Shown: piece by piece, positions 20,916 through 34,085 of the stretch
Position numbering within the stretch: the first letter of the stretch is position 1
Layout of the letters: every line of letters begins with the position of its first letter
From: Conus ventricosus
Lineage: Eukaryota; Mollusca; Gastropoda; Neogastropoda; Conidae
Assembly (NCBI GenBank): GCA_018398815.1
Contig: CM031620.1
Coordinates: 68,288,814-68,352,813, forward strand
Length of the DNA: 64,000 bases
Direction: 5' to 3'
The notes under the pieces: model-generated
The model's input: the letters and a program-made list of their open reading frames with translations, nothing else
What the model was told of the DNA's origin: nothing
The model's database searches: none
Program-made: the position numbers and the translations under genes

Positions 20916-22249
20916 CTTCCTGGCTGTTCCACTCCTGCCTGCCTTCCTCACTGAGGACAGTAAATTGATTGATCGAGTGCAAAACTTTAGTCCCCCCCCC
21001 CCCCCCCCCCCTGCCTCCGTGATCTTTCCCCTGCATTTTCCCTCCCATCCTTGCCCCCTGCAAACCTTCCTCGCCTCTCCACCATCCACCTTCACCATCA
21101 TACCAGACGGAAACTGGTTGTCACAGAGAGAGACAACACACACACACACACACACATTTCCCCTCTCTCTCTCTCTTCTCTCTGGAGGGTCATAGTGTGG
21201 GGACGCGAGTGATCAGTCTCCCAATTATGTTGCTTTTTCAAGTGTAACTTGATGTTACCGAACGCTGAGTTTTGATGACAGTTTGTGAATTGCTCCTTGC
21301 ACCTGGGATCATATCTATTTTTCAGTTTTCTGGAGGGAAAAAAGAAGTCATAAATAGTTCTCGTTTCTTTTTATGAAAACTATCACAAAATCTCGTGGTG
21401 TCTCAGCACAGCCCTCCCATCGGGTGCTTTTCTTAGCCTTTGGTTGCTAGGCAGAGGCCAACCCGTGACTGAAGCGTTCAGTGTTAGTGATCTTCAGCGG
21501 GCCCACTAAGTTCAACAAACAGACTCCATCCCGTCTTTCTCGGCCCGGTGTTTTTGGACCCGATGCAGAACAGGGCCTGTGGTGTCCCCGGTGCCTTGTG
21601 ACATCATCTGGTCACTTTCCACTTTTCCAGACTTTCGTCCCTTTCCCTTTTTCCCCGGTGGAACCTGCCTCGTCTATGCACAATCGAAGTGTCTAAGTCC
21701 CTGTGACTAGTGCTTTGTGCCCTGTTGAGTGTGGGGAGCCCTGGGCCAGCTGTGAAAGCTGTTTAAACAAGCGCTTCAGCCGTCTCTTTTGTGCTCTTCA
21801 GCCCACCTTCTTTCCGGTGTTCGTTCTCCCAGGTCATCAAACACGTATGGACATCACGAAACACGTACGTACTTTGTTTTTCCTTCTTTAAAGCAGGCCA
21901 GGACGTGTGGAAGCGCAGACATGATTTGTTTAGCAGTTCACTTGGCAGCGCTGCTTCTACCCATACCCCCTATTCCTCCCCAACCCCACTCCCTCCCCCG
22001 TTTCCCCCCTGCCCCATTACCCAGCCCCTATCCTTGTCCTCTTCGCTCCAAGTGTCACTGGTTCAGCGCCCGGGCATGTCTGTTTATCTGCACCATGTTG
22101 CTTGAACATCTCGACATGAGATGACCGTGATATCTCCCCTATCCCTCCTTTACTCCCCAATCCTCCCCCCCCCCCTCACTCTCCAACATCCCCTCCCCTC
22201 CCCCCCCCCCCTTCACATCACTCCTTCTTCACCCTGCTCTGCTTATGCT
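20916..22249. other. Spacer without recognisable genes (copy 1)
   Basis: Contains a C run at about 20993-21011, a CA repeat with a CT repeat (21136-21182), and unique sequence matching 45671-47029 in the second copy. Pyrimidine-rich blocks with C runs lie at about 22130-22215. No coding region is supported. Confidence 0.6.
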
Positions 22250-22850
22250 TTTACAGTCATGTCTGTGGTTTACGAATAGCGTGATGCTGTATGTGACAGG
22301 TTTCTAGATTGACATTAGAAGAGGACCCCAAGCAACTCGCATTAAAGTCCACTACACCTGTTTCCAACAGCCAAGACAAGTCTATAAAACGTTATATTGG
22401 TGACTCAACAACAGACCTGAGTTAAGTGTGCAATGGGCAACTACGCCAAACCTAATCAACCTCTTGTTCTCAGCGACAATGCTGATATGTCCTCTATCCC
22501 CCCCCTGCCTCCCCAGTGATGAGTTGTACCGGGCCAAGGTTTCAAAGTCAACTGTACCACCCTGAAATCCACCATCAGTATTTTACTCTACGGTACTGTT
22601 TCCTGTACAAGGAAAACCTGTGCAAGAAATGCTGCAGTTATGAGTTCAAATCACTAATCCAGGTGATTTGAACAGTCTTCATTGACCCGCCAAGACTCCC
22701 TTTTCCAACCTCAACAAGCTGGGATGCGACAACCGTCTGACTTTCCCCTTCCCTCTCTAAAGACACTCCCTTCTTTCTGGCCTTTCTGCCCAGACAATGT
22801 GACAAGTCACTTGACAACGCCCCGATCGTCCCACCCCCCTTGTCAACTGT
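22250..22850 (+). other. Possible spliced host gene fragment (noisy copy)
   Basis: This matches 47030-47640, where exon-like segments and splice signals are clearer. Errors here break the frame. See that entry for the reasoning. Confidence 0.25.
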
Positions 22851-22929
22851 TACACCCCGCCCCCCCCCCCTTCTCGTTCCCATCTGTCTCTTAACGGGCA
22901 GTATAGATTTTCAAATTATGCAAACTGTC

Positions 22930-23695
22930 CCCTCCAACCCTGCAAACTCGCCCTTCAACAACCCCCCCCCTTTCCCTCCAATGTAGCAATGACACAGCCA
23001 AAAGTTTACTTTGCATCGTAACAACATCGCCCGTCTCCACTGCTGGGGCTGATTACGGGTGACTTCATGTAGAGGCTGGCACAGTGACTGGTGTTCTGGT
23101 GCGAGGCTTTGTCGTGGTAGCGCCAATTTCCCTCAGGGTGTTTGTGACACCCGGGATCTGCTGAGTTCCTATGGCATGGGATGCTCCTGCTACTTCAGAG
23201 TGGGATGCAGCAGTACCACTGGTGGGAGTAGAGAGTCATTGGGTGGCTGGTTCGATATCCTGCTGGAAAAACGCGGGGGGGGGTGGCATGGGAATCTTCA
23301 TTATAAGTCTTCCATTCAAATAGTATGCATGTTTTTCCCTGCTCCTTGAGATACAGCACAGTGTGCCTTTGCACCCTGGTCAGGTCATCCCAACACGAAG
23401 TCCTCACATCTCCGCATCCTGTCCTTGCCGTCCCTTTCCCATAATGGTCATGTCGTCTCTCCATCTGCTTGAACTTGAAAAGGGGTTTGGGGCGCGGGCT
23501 GTTGGACAAACTGGACATGGAACCCAGATTTTTAAATACTTTCAAATATCTACCTTTTGTCATTTCGTTTGTGGAAAGTTTTTTTGTAAACAGTGTACAA
23601 AGCTGACATGCATACCTGGATGGTTTCTCCTTTTTTTTTTTAAATTTGCCATAAAATATCAGATTAGAGTGTCGTAAAGGTCTGTCTTGATTTAT
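22930..23695 (-). mobile_element. LINE ORF1 3' portion, interrupted by element B
   Basis: The minus strand reads an ORF1-type protein: a DRPLR.SNLIFYG segment near 23650, then a KF..WRD-like and DDLTRVQR segment near 23380-23480, and a Pro/Gly-rich end. This corresponds to 47800-48569 in the second copy, where the upstream part of ORF1 continues without interruption. Here the frame stops at the terminal repeat of element B. An RNA-binding role for ORF1 is known for LINEs. Confidence 0.55.
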
Positions 23696-23701
23696 TACTG
23701 C

Positions 23702-23827
23702 AGAGAACGTAGAAATACCAATCTGGGCCACTTCCGCCCTAAACCATTTCGGGCGAAGTAACCCAGGATTGGTATTTCTACTTTTCTCTGACAAGTAAGA
23801 CTTCAATAACCAAAAAATAACGATTAT
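23702..23827. repeat. Left terminal repeat of element B with 88-bp palindrome
   Basis: Bases 23702-23789 form a hairpin: AGAGAACGTAGAAATACCAA at one end and its near-perfect inverse TTGGTATTTCTACTTTTCTC at the other. It is followed by ACAAGTAAGACTTCAATAAC, which reappears inverted at about 39070-39095. TACTGCA immediately outside (23696-23702) recurs at 51549-51555, and a single copy lies at the empty site 48563-48569. Confidence 0.7.
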
Positions 23828-24441
23828 TTACAAACAAACATACTGTGTAGGGTTATCCGTTTTCAAACAAATTTACTAAACTTTTCAGATTTCAGTTTTT
23901 GGTTTAATCCTATGTTTTTCCTGATCATTTCAATAACATCATTTTCACGCAAACATTCATCAAATGCATCTCTGTCTTTCATGTGAAATAAAACTACAGT
24001 CTTTAACTGTTCTCTAAAGTTTTTTAAAACCGAGTTATATTTCTGACATAAAATCCACACACTTTTTTCCAGCATGTTTTCCACTGAAAGCAAGTTTTGA
24101 TAAAGTGTTTCTCTTTTTAACTATGTCTCTTTTGCCGAACAGTCATCTATAATAAATAGTGTCTGCGTTCCTTAAAACAGTCTATAAAAACTGTTCTAAA
24201 ACTCACTCAGTTTATTGCTGGATCAACAAAATATATGGTCATCATCTGTCCATATAAACCTTTTTATCATGATATGCTTTGTTCCATTTTAAATGTTGGA
24301 CAGAAACCACAATATGATCAAAATTATAACGATAAACTGTTTTTTAATTTGGTCTAGGACAAATATTGTTTTTCCACAACCAGTCTGCCCACAATCAATG
24401 AGCAATGAGGAGTTTTTGTCAAAAAAGTTTAACTGCTCCAT
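23828..24441 (-). CDS. Packaging ATPase of element B (inverted, left-terminal), frameshifted
   Basis: It starts MEQLNFFDKNSS and has Walker A GQTGCGKT about 18 residues in. Walker B is partly legible near 24140. The C-terminal segment SVWILCQKYNSVLKNFREQL matches the element A ATPase, and the tail ends DNPTQYVCL just before the terminal repeat. Several frame breaks lie between 24100 and 24350. Its place, first gene inside the left terminus and reading outward, differs from element A. Confidence 0.7.
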
Positions 24442-24479
24442 AGTTTATAACAAAAATTTAAACTAATCCCGTTATTATT

Positions 24480-25310
24480 TTTATCATACTCTCCGTCAAA
24501 ACTTTTCAGTATAATAAAACCCTATAGAGGCCTAAATGTGTAAGATTAATCCAATTCAGTTCTGTAAGATTGTTTCTATTTAAGTCAACATTGTTTTGTT
24601 GCTTGTTGTTATGATCTTAATATCCTCACCATTGTGAAGAACGAGATGGTAACGTTAAGGCGTTTTAAAGTCTAAGTTTTGCCAGCTAAAAATTAATTCC
24701 TTTTATAAGGACGTCACTAACGCCCACAACCCATCCCTCTCCCATCTTTTTAAAAACAGAAATTTCAAATATCATTGTGAACGTGTCTCCTAATTTTCTG
24801 CTTGGAAAGAACTGTAATTTTGTAGAAGCTTTTTTACAACTGTTTCTTTTGTGGAGGATGTACGTTTTTTCCCATACGGCGTTATTTCAATTTCTTTCCG
24901 ACTATTGTCGTCCGGCATAAGACTTACATGTAAAGGGCCAGAGTTGAATGCTTTTCTGAAACTTTTTTGACGGCTAAAATATGTAAATGGGCTTATGAAT
25001 TCAAATTTTATGTCCCATTCTAAATATGGTTCTAAGTGCCATTTGAGGTCAGGTTTTCGAACTATTTTATATTCATACTGGCCAACATTATTTGCCTCTA
25101 GATTGCGCAGTTGTTCTAGTTTAGGAAACTTTTTGTGTCGCCAACCTCTTTGCGTTTATAATCACCATCTTTAGTGTACTCAAAACCATACAAAGCGCCT
25201 ATCTCACCGTTCTGTTCAAAGTCCGCAACATCTGCAAGGTCTTTTAATTCTAAGGTTATACACCTTACAGGCGCTAATGTAACTCCTGATTCTTCTGGCC
25301 CACGCGACAT
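24480..25310 (-). CDS. p280 of element B, frameshifted
   Basis: The N-terminus MSRGPEESGVTLAPVRC with LELKDLAD and LYGFEYTKDGDYKRKE is a clear match to element A p280. After about 64 codons the frame breaks repeatedly; the end near 24480 is set by similarity only. It is paired with the ATPase on the same strand, as in element A. Confidence 0.5.
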
Positions 25311-25326
25311 TTTTTTTAGTAACGTA

Positions 25327-26028
25327 TTATTTTATTTCCAAAACAATGTGCAGGTTATCACATTTCACAACTTTCCCCGCTTTGTCTTTGATTTTTATAT
25401 TAAATGATCCGACCCTCCCACAAACTAATCTTTTAAACTGTAAATTAGGGAATTGTATAATTTCATAATCGCAATATGCAGCTTTCCCTGACGGAAGAGC
25501 TCTTAAAACAGTTGAGGGCCTTCCATCATATAAGTTTTCATCAGTGCTCAGCTCATCCAAATGAACATAGAGTAATGAATGTAATGCAAGATCGAGCGGA
25601 TTTTCTCCCTCATAAGTAGTTTTGTTTGACGTAACTCTAAAACTATGAACGGCCCGATTGGCAGTTGTAAAGCCTAACATTTTAGCTAGCTCTTTATCAA
25701 AATAGTACCCTACTTCTTCTTCTTCAGGTTTGAAGGTCAACATTGTTTTCAGATTCGCATTGTTAAGTTTGAGAGCAATGTCGAAGTTACTCATTGCTTC
25801 TTTTAGCGAGCAAAACCCGTAATAACCATCAGGTATGGTTAACTGGCTAACTAATTGGCCTCTATTATTAACTTTTTTAATCTTATTATTCTCCTTGGCT
25901 TTGCTTATATTAAACCATACGACTTTGTAGAATATTTCATGGAGCGCGACCGTTCTGGTTCCGCATTCGTTATTAATAGCATGTTCTAAAAACGAAGGGC
26001 GGTCTTGAGTTGTTATTGTTACAAACAT
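25327..26028 (-). CDS. p238 of element B, intact
   Basis: An uninterrupted frame of 233 residues, the best preserved gene of element B. It shares IPDGYYGFCSLKE, LAKMLGF and LYVHLDELSTDENLYDG with the element A protein and is clearly diverged elsewhere, so A and B are distinct lineages rather than copies of one insertion. It is divergent from p408 with a 19-base gap. Confidence 0.65.
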   Translation of the reverse strand: MFVTITTQDRPSFLEHAINNECGTRTVALHEIFYKVVWFNISKAKENNKIKKVNNRGQLVSQLTIPDGYYGFCSLKEAMSNFDIALKLNNANLKTMLTFKPEEEEVGYYFDKELAKMLGFTTANRAVHSFRVTSNKTTYEGENPLDLALHSLLYVHLDELSTDENLYDGRPSTVLRALPSGKAAYCDYEIIQFPNLQFKRLVCGRVGSFNIKIKDKAGKVVKCDNLHIVLEIK

Positions 26029-26047
26029 TTTTTAAAACAAATTAAAA

Positions 26048-27290
26048 ATGAGTGCATTCAAATATACTGATGCAAAATATTCTGTTGGGCCGCACTACAA
26101 TCTTAAAAATATAACAACTGACACCCTCGACATTTCTGTGACCCAGACTGACACCTTTCATAAAAAGGTAAGTACTCCATTAAGCAGATATCTTAACCCC
26201 CCTGTTAAAAAAGACTACATCGCAAAAGTGTGGTTCAGTCATCCGATGCAGTTTTATCAGAACCAGTTAAACTTTGCTGTGTTTTGTGCACAACTGGGTG
26301 TGGAGTGTCGTATGCTGATCACTTAAATCATCCTAATCCTTTGGTTAGGTCAGTGTATAGATTTCATTTCTATTACACCTTCAGACGTATTTTGACTGAA
26401 CTGCAAGCGCCATTGCCAAATGACAAACCGTTTAATCCCTTCAGCAACAGAATAGACATGAAGGCTTTTGAACGAATCTGTAACGAATTCAATATTAACA
26501 TCAAGACAGACTTTAGACAAAAGTTGGATCTTAATCATGGCTTAGGCACCCCTTATTATTGGGGCTTGCACAGAAAGTATAACTATGACTGGAATCCTCC
26601 ATACACAATCTTTCCTTCAGGCACAAAGCTGTTCACCTCGGGTCCATAGAGCAAAGAGCATAAAACAGCATGGACAACATTTATCTTAGACACTTCTAGG
26701 TCTAACTAAAGCAGGAATAGAACGAATAAATAACTCTATTCGCACTTCCGTTGGTGATTGCTAGGTTCCAAAGCACCAGGCAAGATCGAGCATAACTGAT
26801 CCTTCTTACTGGCTTTGATGCACAAAAACAATACTTAGCAATTTAGAGGATGCTATTAATTTCTACAGTTGATTTCCTTCAAGGATAAAAAAAGGTACCA
26901 ATAAGTTTTACAATACGCCAAGATCAAAAGTAGACTTTGCTGTTGCACTGGTTTATTATACATGCTACCTTCTGACCTCAGACTCCAGTAGGAACAATAA
27001 TGAACTACAACAATGGAAATTCATGTTGCAGAGAAATGACAGAAGGTTGGACAAAACGACTAAAATTCTGAGAGCCAGGAATATTGCAAGCAGTAACAAA
27101 AACAAGATGACCCCCAAGAATAAGTCACCAATCCCCGTGGCCCAAATCCCAAAAGCCATTGAAGACATTCAGCAAAGCTCGCAGACTCTGGTTCGCGATG
27201 ACCAGTAATATGAAAAGACATCGCTTGTTCTTGGATTAACTGGCCTATGATTACTTCCGTCTTTATCTTACTACAAATTAACCCAACAAT
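26048..27290 (+). CDS. p408 of element B, frameshifted
   Basis: It starts MSAFKYTDAKYSVGPHYNLK. A one-base break near 26290 shifts the frame, after which CGVSYADHLNHPNPLVRSVY, RRILTELQ, and MKAFERICNEFNIN continue in a single frame through the point where the element A copy is broken. Beyond 26650 the sequence is degraded, but RINNSIRTSVG and a C-terminal hydrophobic helix near 27210-27270 can be traced. The start was chosen by similarity and the divergent promoter. Confidence 0.5.
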
Positions 27291-28470
27291 TAAGAGAACT
27301 AAGCCGCATAAAGTGCTCGGCACATAAGCCAATCTATCTTGCTTGGCAGTAGACTAAAGCCCGCTGAACAACAACCCCCTTAATATACCTGGTAAAGAGT
27401 CTATAGCTTTACCGGCTAATTTTTTTTAATAAATCCGCAAGATGATCAAGCTGTTTTTTTACCCATGATTTATCATGGAAGGGCGATGTTGGGGAGGCAC
27501 TGGACTTTGACCTCCGCCCCCCCCCCCCCGCCTGTAATAGCCAACACCATGAGTACTTATGCAAATCCTAAGGCAGTTTATAACGCTTGCTAATGTACTC
27601 CTTGCTCTCTAAACAGTGTTCCTTATCTTCTGCTAGCCGTTGTGTCTTCCATATAAAATTCTTTGAAATAGTTTCTCTATTCGCTCAACTTGAGAATCGT
27701 GAAGCCTTCTCGGTTTAGTAGACAACACTTCTAGTCTTGCTGATCTCTCTTGTTCAAGATCTTTTTCTCTTTGGGTTATTCTTTCTTTAATATCATGCCC
27801 TAAGATGGGCGTCATCACCTCAACGAGTTTTTTCTTTTCTCTTTTTATATGCTCAGCTATTTCACCCATTTTGCTAAATTGTTTGTTTAATTTAATTCGC
27901 CTCTGATGCTTCTCAAAACATGATTAAGGGCCCTATTTCTCGCATGGGAAGCGGGAAACATTAAAAGTTTTTAATGCTGTTTCCTTCCTTCGGAAAAACT
28001 GGTTTCTGCTTGCATTACTATGTCCGCTGTTTACTGAAAGCTTGAAGTTCCTTGTTTTGTATTGTTATACTGTTGGGAGTTCTTGTAGCGTGTTTGAAGT
28101 TTAGCAACTGCTTCCCTATCTAATTTTGGTTTTAGTAATGCCCAGGCGATTTGATCGCTCACATGAGCCTTTGTCAAATTGGACCCATGGCTAAAAACTT
28201 TGATGAGTCGGTTTATTGTAAGCCGAACAGGTTCTCGTTGTTTTCCTCCTCCAAACCAAATGGTCATCTTTTACTTCCAAATCATTAGGGTCTATAAATT
28301 CGGGAGGTATTCTTGGCCAAAACTTTGGTATAAATGATCGACCTTACTTTCAGTTAAATCACGCCGCAAAAGAGAGCCCCGAGGCGATGTTGTACCAAAG
28401 GAGTCATTTCACTCATTCGTCTCCAGGATCTAAAACAACCATAATCTTCTTCACCTTCAATGCCTGCCAT
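27230..28470 (-). CDS. Acidic / coiled-coil / membrane protein of element B, frameshifted
   Basis: Begins near 28470 opposite the capsid gene. A coiled-coil section is readable at 27869-27633 (HIKREKKKLVEVMTPILG and a KDLEQERSARLE heptad stretch). The C-terminal helix GLVLLIVGLICSKIK lies near 27250-27310, matching LGVLAAGLIFSEIK of element A. The remaining text is degraded. A C run at about 27521-27530 is a likely error hot spot. Confidence 0.4.
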
Positions 28471-28507
28471 ATTTTTAAATAATTAACTTTTTATTTTGAT
28501 TTATAAA

Positions 28508-29832
28508 ATGTCACAAGCATGGGCTACGATTCTTGACACCGTAAGAAAGCTGAAAAGAACCCCACCCCGTGGCTGAAGGGAAATAAACGGAATAGTACTG
28601 TTCCAAATAATCCGTCTACTATTGGAAGCGGATCAAATCTTACTGTCAGATTTCCAGAACCATAGGACGGATGAAATGAATTGAGCCATCTCTCTGCGCG
28701 TCTTACTTTCAAAATAGTACTCACTTTCCACAACAGACCCAAAGAGGACAGTTGTACTGAATTTGGGGCGGGCAATCGTTAAGAAAATTTATCTAATAAA
28801 AACATGAGGGGCAAGAAATATTTTCCTTTACACAATGCAGACCATATTTTTTAACCCTTTCTGATCTATGGTAACTGGAATTAAAGGGCTGAACTTCTTG
28901 GCGTTTCAAGTAATCGAAAATGAAGAAGGCACTAAAACATAGAAAGGCGCTGAGATACTAAAGACGGCAAAAGGCCTGAAGCTGTAAAATTTATGCGTAT
29001 GGAAATATCGCTTTTCAATCCCTTAGATTTTGATTGTTAAGAGCGCATGCGCCATACTTTACAAGGAGCATTAAAAGACATGATTGTCATATGAACTAAC
29101 TTTTAAATGAATGACAAAAGGTTACTCAAATCATTAGAACACCGGAGCAAAGTAACAGCTGCTTTCTGACATCACGTTAGAGTTATGACGTTGTTAGCAC
29201 GCCTAATTTAGCAAGGCTGATTTGAGCTAACAATATCAGTCAAAATTACAATATATTACGAAAGAGTGATTCATCTACAACATACCCAGAAGCAGGGGTC
29301 AGACGCTATATGGAATTTTAGTTTTAGTGTCGCAGCAAGATCGCTTAAAAGGTACTTTTATTGCTGTTGTGAAGAATGAAGAACCGTTCGAAAGAGGAAG
29401 TGAAAAGTTTTAATTATCCTAAATACCGAAAGTACAGATGTTCGATTGAGGGTAGTCCTATAACCAAATCTTACGCTAGCCGGGCTTAAAACATATCAGC
29501 ATTTTGAAGAAATAAGAAACTGTTTGAGAGGCGGGAAGGTGTAAGAAATCCCAACAGTTGACCTCTTGGTGTCCAAAAGATTTACGATCTTCACATATGT
29601 TAGCTTTAAGATTATTTAACAACGGAATACGGTTTATAGTTATGATTGAACTCTAAGGTCAACAGAAGGATAATCAGTTGCATGGAAACGGGAGAACTGT
29701 TAGAGACGTAATAAACATTCAAATTGATAAAGAAGAAGAAGCCGATAGACCGCTTAATGTACAATTGATTTTAAATATATGACAGGCTCAGCTGAAAATA
29801 GAAAATAACGATTAAAAGATATACAAAACTAA
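28508..29832 (+). CDS. Major capsid protein of element B, heavily frameshifted
   Basis: Starts MSQAWATILDTVRKLKRTP. Segments alignable with the element A capsid include NPSTIGSGSNLTVRFPEP, HTLQGALKD-like, RVIHLQHTQKQGSDAIWNF-like, and the ending RLKDIQN, which mirrors RLKDVAY. Frames change every 50-150 bases. The order relative to neighbours is as in element A except that no ATPase follows. Confidence 0.45.
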
Positions 29833-29859
29833 ATTATTCTTAATATTATAAAAAGAGTC

Positions 29860-30470
29860 GGTTCAGGTTTAATTCCAAAAGTGCCTACAGCGCCGCCAAG
29901 AGAAAGATAGAAAACCCTACCTAAAAACCTTCAGATTAAACCAATATTACACAAATGCAACAAAAACTAGAGTCAGGACCTTTCAAAATATCAGCAAAAC
30001 CAAACGAAGGTATTCTGCTGCCTGTAATGCTGATTACATATGTTAATACTGGAGCATCACCTATAAGGTTGCATCGGCAGGAACGAGTTGTAAGGCCTCT
30101 TAGCAACGGGCAGTAGCGCAACCCGCAGCTTTATAACCTCTAGGAGGTTTGTCTTTAGCTCTCTGTCTGTGTTCATTATCTGAAAGTGGCGGCTGGCAAA
30201 AAATTAAAAACAAACTCCAAAAGCAACAGCTATGGTTCAACTAAAAAGGTCTAAACTTAGTTCGATTAAACTGACAATAAATAAAGCTCTTGAGTGACTC
30301 AAACATCACGGATGAAAGAATTAATCGTTTTACAGGCCGATTTGAATGACATACTAAAAGACAAAAGTTTGATCTTCAAAGAAAAGCGAGACCAACATTT
30401 TTCTCAACAGCCAGACGCCGAGCAGATAAAAAAGGAAGGCTTGAAAAAGTAAAACGAAACAATTAAACTC
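29860..30470 (+). CDS. Gly/Ala-rich membrane coiled-coil protein of element B, decayed
   Basis: Position and the segment ending near 30460 (an SNITDE.I..LQADL-like stretch, Q.PDAEQIKK) match the 6973-7522 gene of element A. The Gly-rich helix itself is not clearly readable. Bases 30470-30626 contain no gene, so the accessory block of element A is missing here. Confidence 0.3.
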
Positions 30471-30626
30471 TGTTCAAAACAGCACAGTAACACCATTCGA
30501 AGGGTGTTTGTTATTACTTCTAGTTTAATGAGTCCAAGCACAAAAAGACCGTTGATATTGATTCCTGATAATTATATTTTTTTTAATTTAAATAAATTAT
30601 TTTGAGTTAGAAAAGTGAAACTCAAC

Positions 30627-33600
30627 ATGGCTAAGATATATGAAGGACCGGACGAATTGTTTGAAAGGAATGCTTGAGAGAGAGCGTTTACAAGAGCACT
30701 GATGATATTTATCTAGAAGTTATTGATCCAACAAACGTACAGGCAAGCGTGTTCATGCTATTTCTCAAGTCCAATAAACTAACAATAGACCCGCACAGTG
30801 AAAGAAATGTTGCTGTTTTAAATAATCGACTATGTAAACGGGGGGGGAAAAAAATAAATGAAGATAAATCTAGGAAGTCTGGGTCTCGACTAAACAACAG
30901 ACTATTCATTCCTCGTCATGACTTTAACACCGCCGTTGGCAGACGAACTGCTTGCACAGTTTTGACGCTGCGGCTGAAGAAGCCAAAAGGAGAGGCACAG
31001 GTTGTCAGAGGGCGAAGTCCTTAGAGATCAGATTAAAACAGCTAAGTATGCGCCGATTGTAGGCAAGGCTTACAATTTCCCACTACCTCCAGCATAATTC
31101 GCAAAAAGAGCAGTTCGAAACATAAAGAATTCAGACAACAAAGTTTCATGTGTGTGGTTCTCGCAAGGCTGCAATATATCCGCAAAAACGCAGCGAGAGA
31201 GTGTCTAACGTAATCGTCCTAACATCAATGATCTTAACTTTAGTGGGTGTCCTTTCCTGTTTAGTGTAGAACCAAATTGATCGGTTTGAAAGAACAAAAC
31301 AAAAATAACTGTTAATGAATACACAAGGGATGAGGAAACAAAATCAAACGCGATTAAAGTGTCTAATAACAGCCCAACAAATGGCGAACCAGACAAAAAT
31401 CATGATTGACTTACTACAGATGTTTTCACCACGGGCTAACCTGCAATTACACGATATAAATCTAACCATGAGTAAACTAATGCAGCATACTTCAAAAGAT
31501 GGGCACAAGCAAGAATTCTGTAGAAAAATGTTTAACAAGAATGCCATCTGTTCAACCGCAGCGAACATACGCAACATTGTAAAAAGTTCTAGTAGACTTA
31601 ATACGGAACTAATTACACCATCCACCCGGATCTAAAGTTAGTTTTAAAGAACTGGAAACGGATGCAAATTCACCATATGGTTGTATACGCAGACTCGAAT
31701 CACTCATGTTTCCTTATGAAGGGCCGGCGCCACAAAAAACTTCGAAAAACAGTCTTAATGAGTAATCATTCAAATTTGTTCACTTGCTTTCATCGATGTC
31801 CAGGTCGATGGCGTTTATTCAAAGCCAAAATGTATATAGAGGGCCAAATGCCACAGACTACTTCATAGAACGCAGTGCTGCAGCAAGTGCCAATTGACGT
31901 TCTAATAAGCAAAACTTAATCTGAAATTCATAATGACCCCTGAAGACCAACAACAGTATGACTCAGCCACAATTGTTGGATTTTGCGGTTAGGTCTCTCA
32001 TCAAACCAGAGAAATCCGACAGTAAGAGACCATGAACCATTAGCGGAAAGTTCAGAGGAGCAGCGCACAGTAAATGCAAACTTCACTAAAGTTTGATCCT
32101 AAGACATGAAGCCTGCCCATCTTCTTTCAAACAACTTCCCAGGTTACGTACATCTCATCTTATAATGAAAGCAGTGGACGATGCCTTCAGGGTGTCATGC
32201 ATTGTCACAGGTCATCAGAAAAGTACATGTCTTTAATTAAATAACATGTCTTTTTATGACTCTATGCAACACATGATGGGATCATTAGAGTCACTGGCTT
32301 ATGTCCTTAAAGTCCTTCCCCATAACAGAAGAATATTTTTGACTCAACACTTGTTAGAAAGGGCGTTTATCTTATAGTACATGAACAGTTGGGAAAGGTT
32401 AGACGAAGAACACACTTCCTCCTAAAGGCGCGTTCTTTTCTAGTCTTAGAGGAAAGGACATCAGTGACCTTGATTACCATCATGCTCAAATGCGTGGCAG
32501 AAAGATTAGAGTGTAAAAACGATGGGAGACTATCATGATTCATACTTGATGGCTGATGTATGTTTTGTTGGCTGACTTCTTTGAAAACAATAGAAAGACC
32601 TCATGCAAACATTATAGCCTGGATCCCGCGCATTACATTTCTGCGCCCGGGATGAGTTTGGGACGCTTTCCTTAAAGTTTACAGGAATACAGATTGATTT
32701 ATTGTCTGACCTACCAATGATTCAGATGATTGAAAACCGGATTGCCGTGGAGGAATTAGTATGGCGTCGCATCCATCCTGTAAAGCAAACAACAAATACA
32801 TTGGACACTATGATCAAGTAAATAGGTCTAACTATCTCATGAATTAAGATGCTAAACAATCTGTATGGATGGGCAATGCGCAATCACTTCCATTACGTAC
32901 CTTTTAAAAAGTACACAGGCGTGCGATCCGAATAATATTCAAAAAGGCATTAAAGTGGTTGTGCCATTTAAAAACGCCCTGATCAGTCAGCGTGGTTTCA
33001 TTCTAGAAGTAGACTTAGAAAATCCTCACGAACTCCATGACCTGCAATAATGACTACCATTAGCAGCAGAAGTCTAAGATGGACCCAAGAGAGGCCCCCC
33101 TAAACTGGCCCAATCTTCGAGCAAAAAAAATTATGTCTGCCATACAGACTTCAACAATTTTATTTAAGACATGGTTAGAAGTTGACAGCTGTTCATCGTA
33201 TAATTGCTTTTTGATCAAGAAACATTTCATGAAACCATACATCATGAAGAACACAGATCTCAGAACTAAATCCACAGATGCTTCAGAAAAAGACTTTTAC
33301 AAGTTGAATGAACAACAGCTGTTTTGAAAGACTATGGAGACTCCCCCCACAAACGTAAAGAGTCAGATTAGTCACCAAAGAGAACGAAGCAATTATGCTG
33401 ACTTTCAAAACCTAATTATCAGGACTTCAGAGATTTCATGATCACCTTTTTGAGGCATAATGAAGAAAAAAAAAGCAAGTCAAATTGGGGACAAACCTGT
33501 AATTTTATTGGGTTTTACTGTTTTTAGAAATTATCAAAGCTTTTGATGTTATAGTACTCTTTATGACTACTTTAAAGCCCTCGTATCCAGATCCATGCTT

Positions 33601-34085
33601 TACACAGATACAGATAGTTTTTGTTAATAGATATCCCTACTTAAGACATCTATAAAGACATGACACCCGAAGTAGGCTAAAGGTCTGCGGGATGGTATGA
33701 TACATCTGATTACCCAAAAGACTCGCCGTTTACATTCAATTACTAACAAGAAGGTTTTAGTACAGATGAAGGATGAATTAACTGGAAAGGTGATTAAGAG
33801 GTAAGTGGGGTTAAGGTCAAAAATTACAGTATTTCAAGCCAGGAGAAAACCATTAAGAAAGCAAAGGAATATCTCGCAGGCGTTTGTGCAGTTCAAACGA
33901 TATCACATGACAACTACAAAGAAGCAATGTTTGCAATAAGACTTTTCATCATGACAACGTAAACTGCCGATCTAAATCTACCAGAGATCAACACCACGTT
34001 GTAACAAAAAGTCATTAGAAGAACAAACACAAAACGAGTGTTTGTTAATCCAGAGTTTTTCATATCAATCGTGCACTGAGGACCG
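30627..34085 (+). CDS. Protein-primed DNA polymerase B of element B, decayed
   Basis: Starts MAKIYEGPDELFERNA. DPTNVQASV matches the element A N-terminus. The exonuclease region near 31680 (VVYADS.HSCF) appears altered at the YADFE motif. RDHEP at about 32025 corresponds to RDHDH. The TGIQIDLLSDLPM segment is at about 32690 and the motif A region (N.LYGWAMRN) at about 32855-32885. YTDTDSF is at about 33601-33625 and MKDELTGKVIK at about 33768. Many stops interrupt the frame. Confidence 0.65.

Noticed and set aside
20459..21155. Long frames with repeated Gly-Glu-Ser-Val-Arg or Gly-Ile-Ser-Ala-Trp-Cys peptides (also 45110-45791)
   Set aside because: They are translations of the 30-bp minisatellite; unit length divisible by three keeps all frames open.
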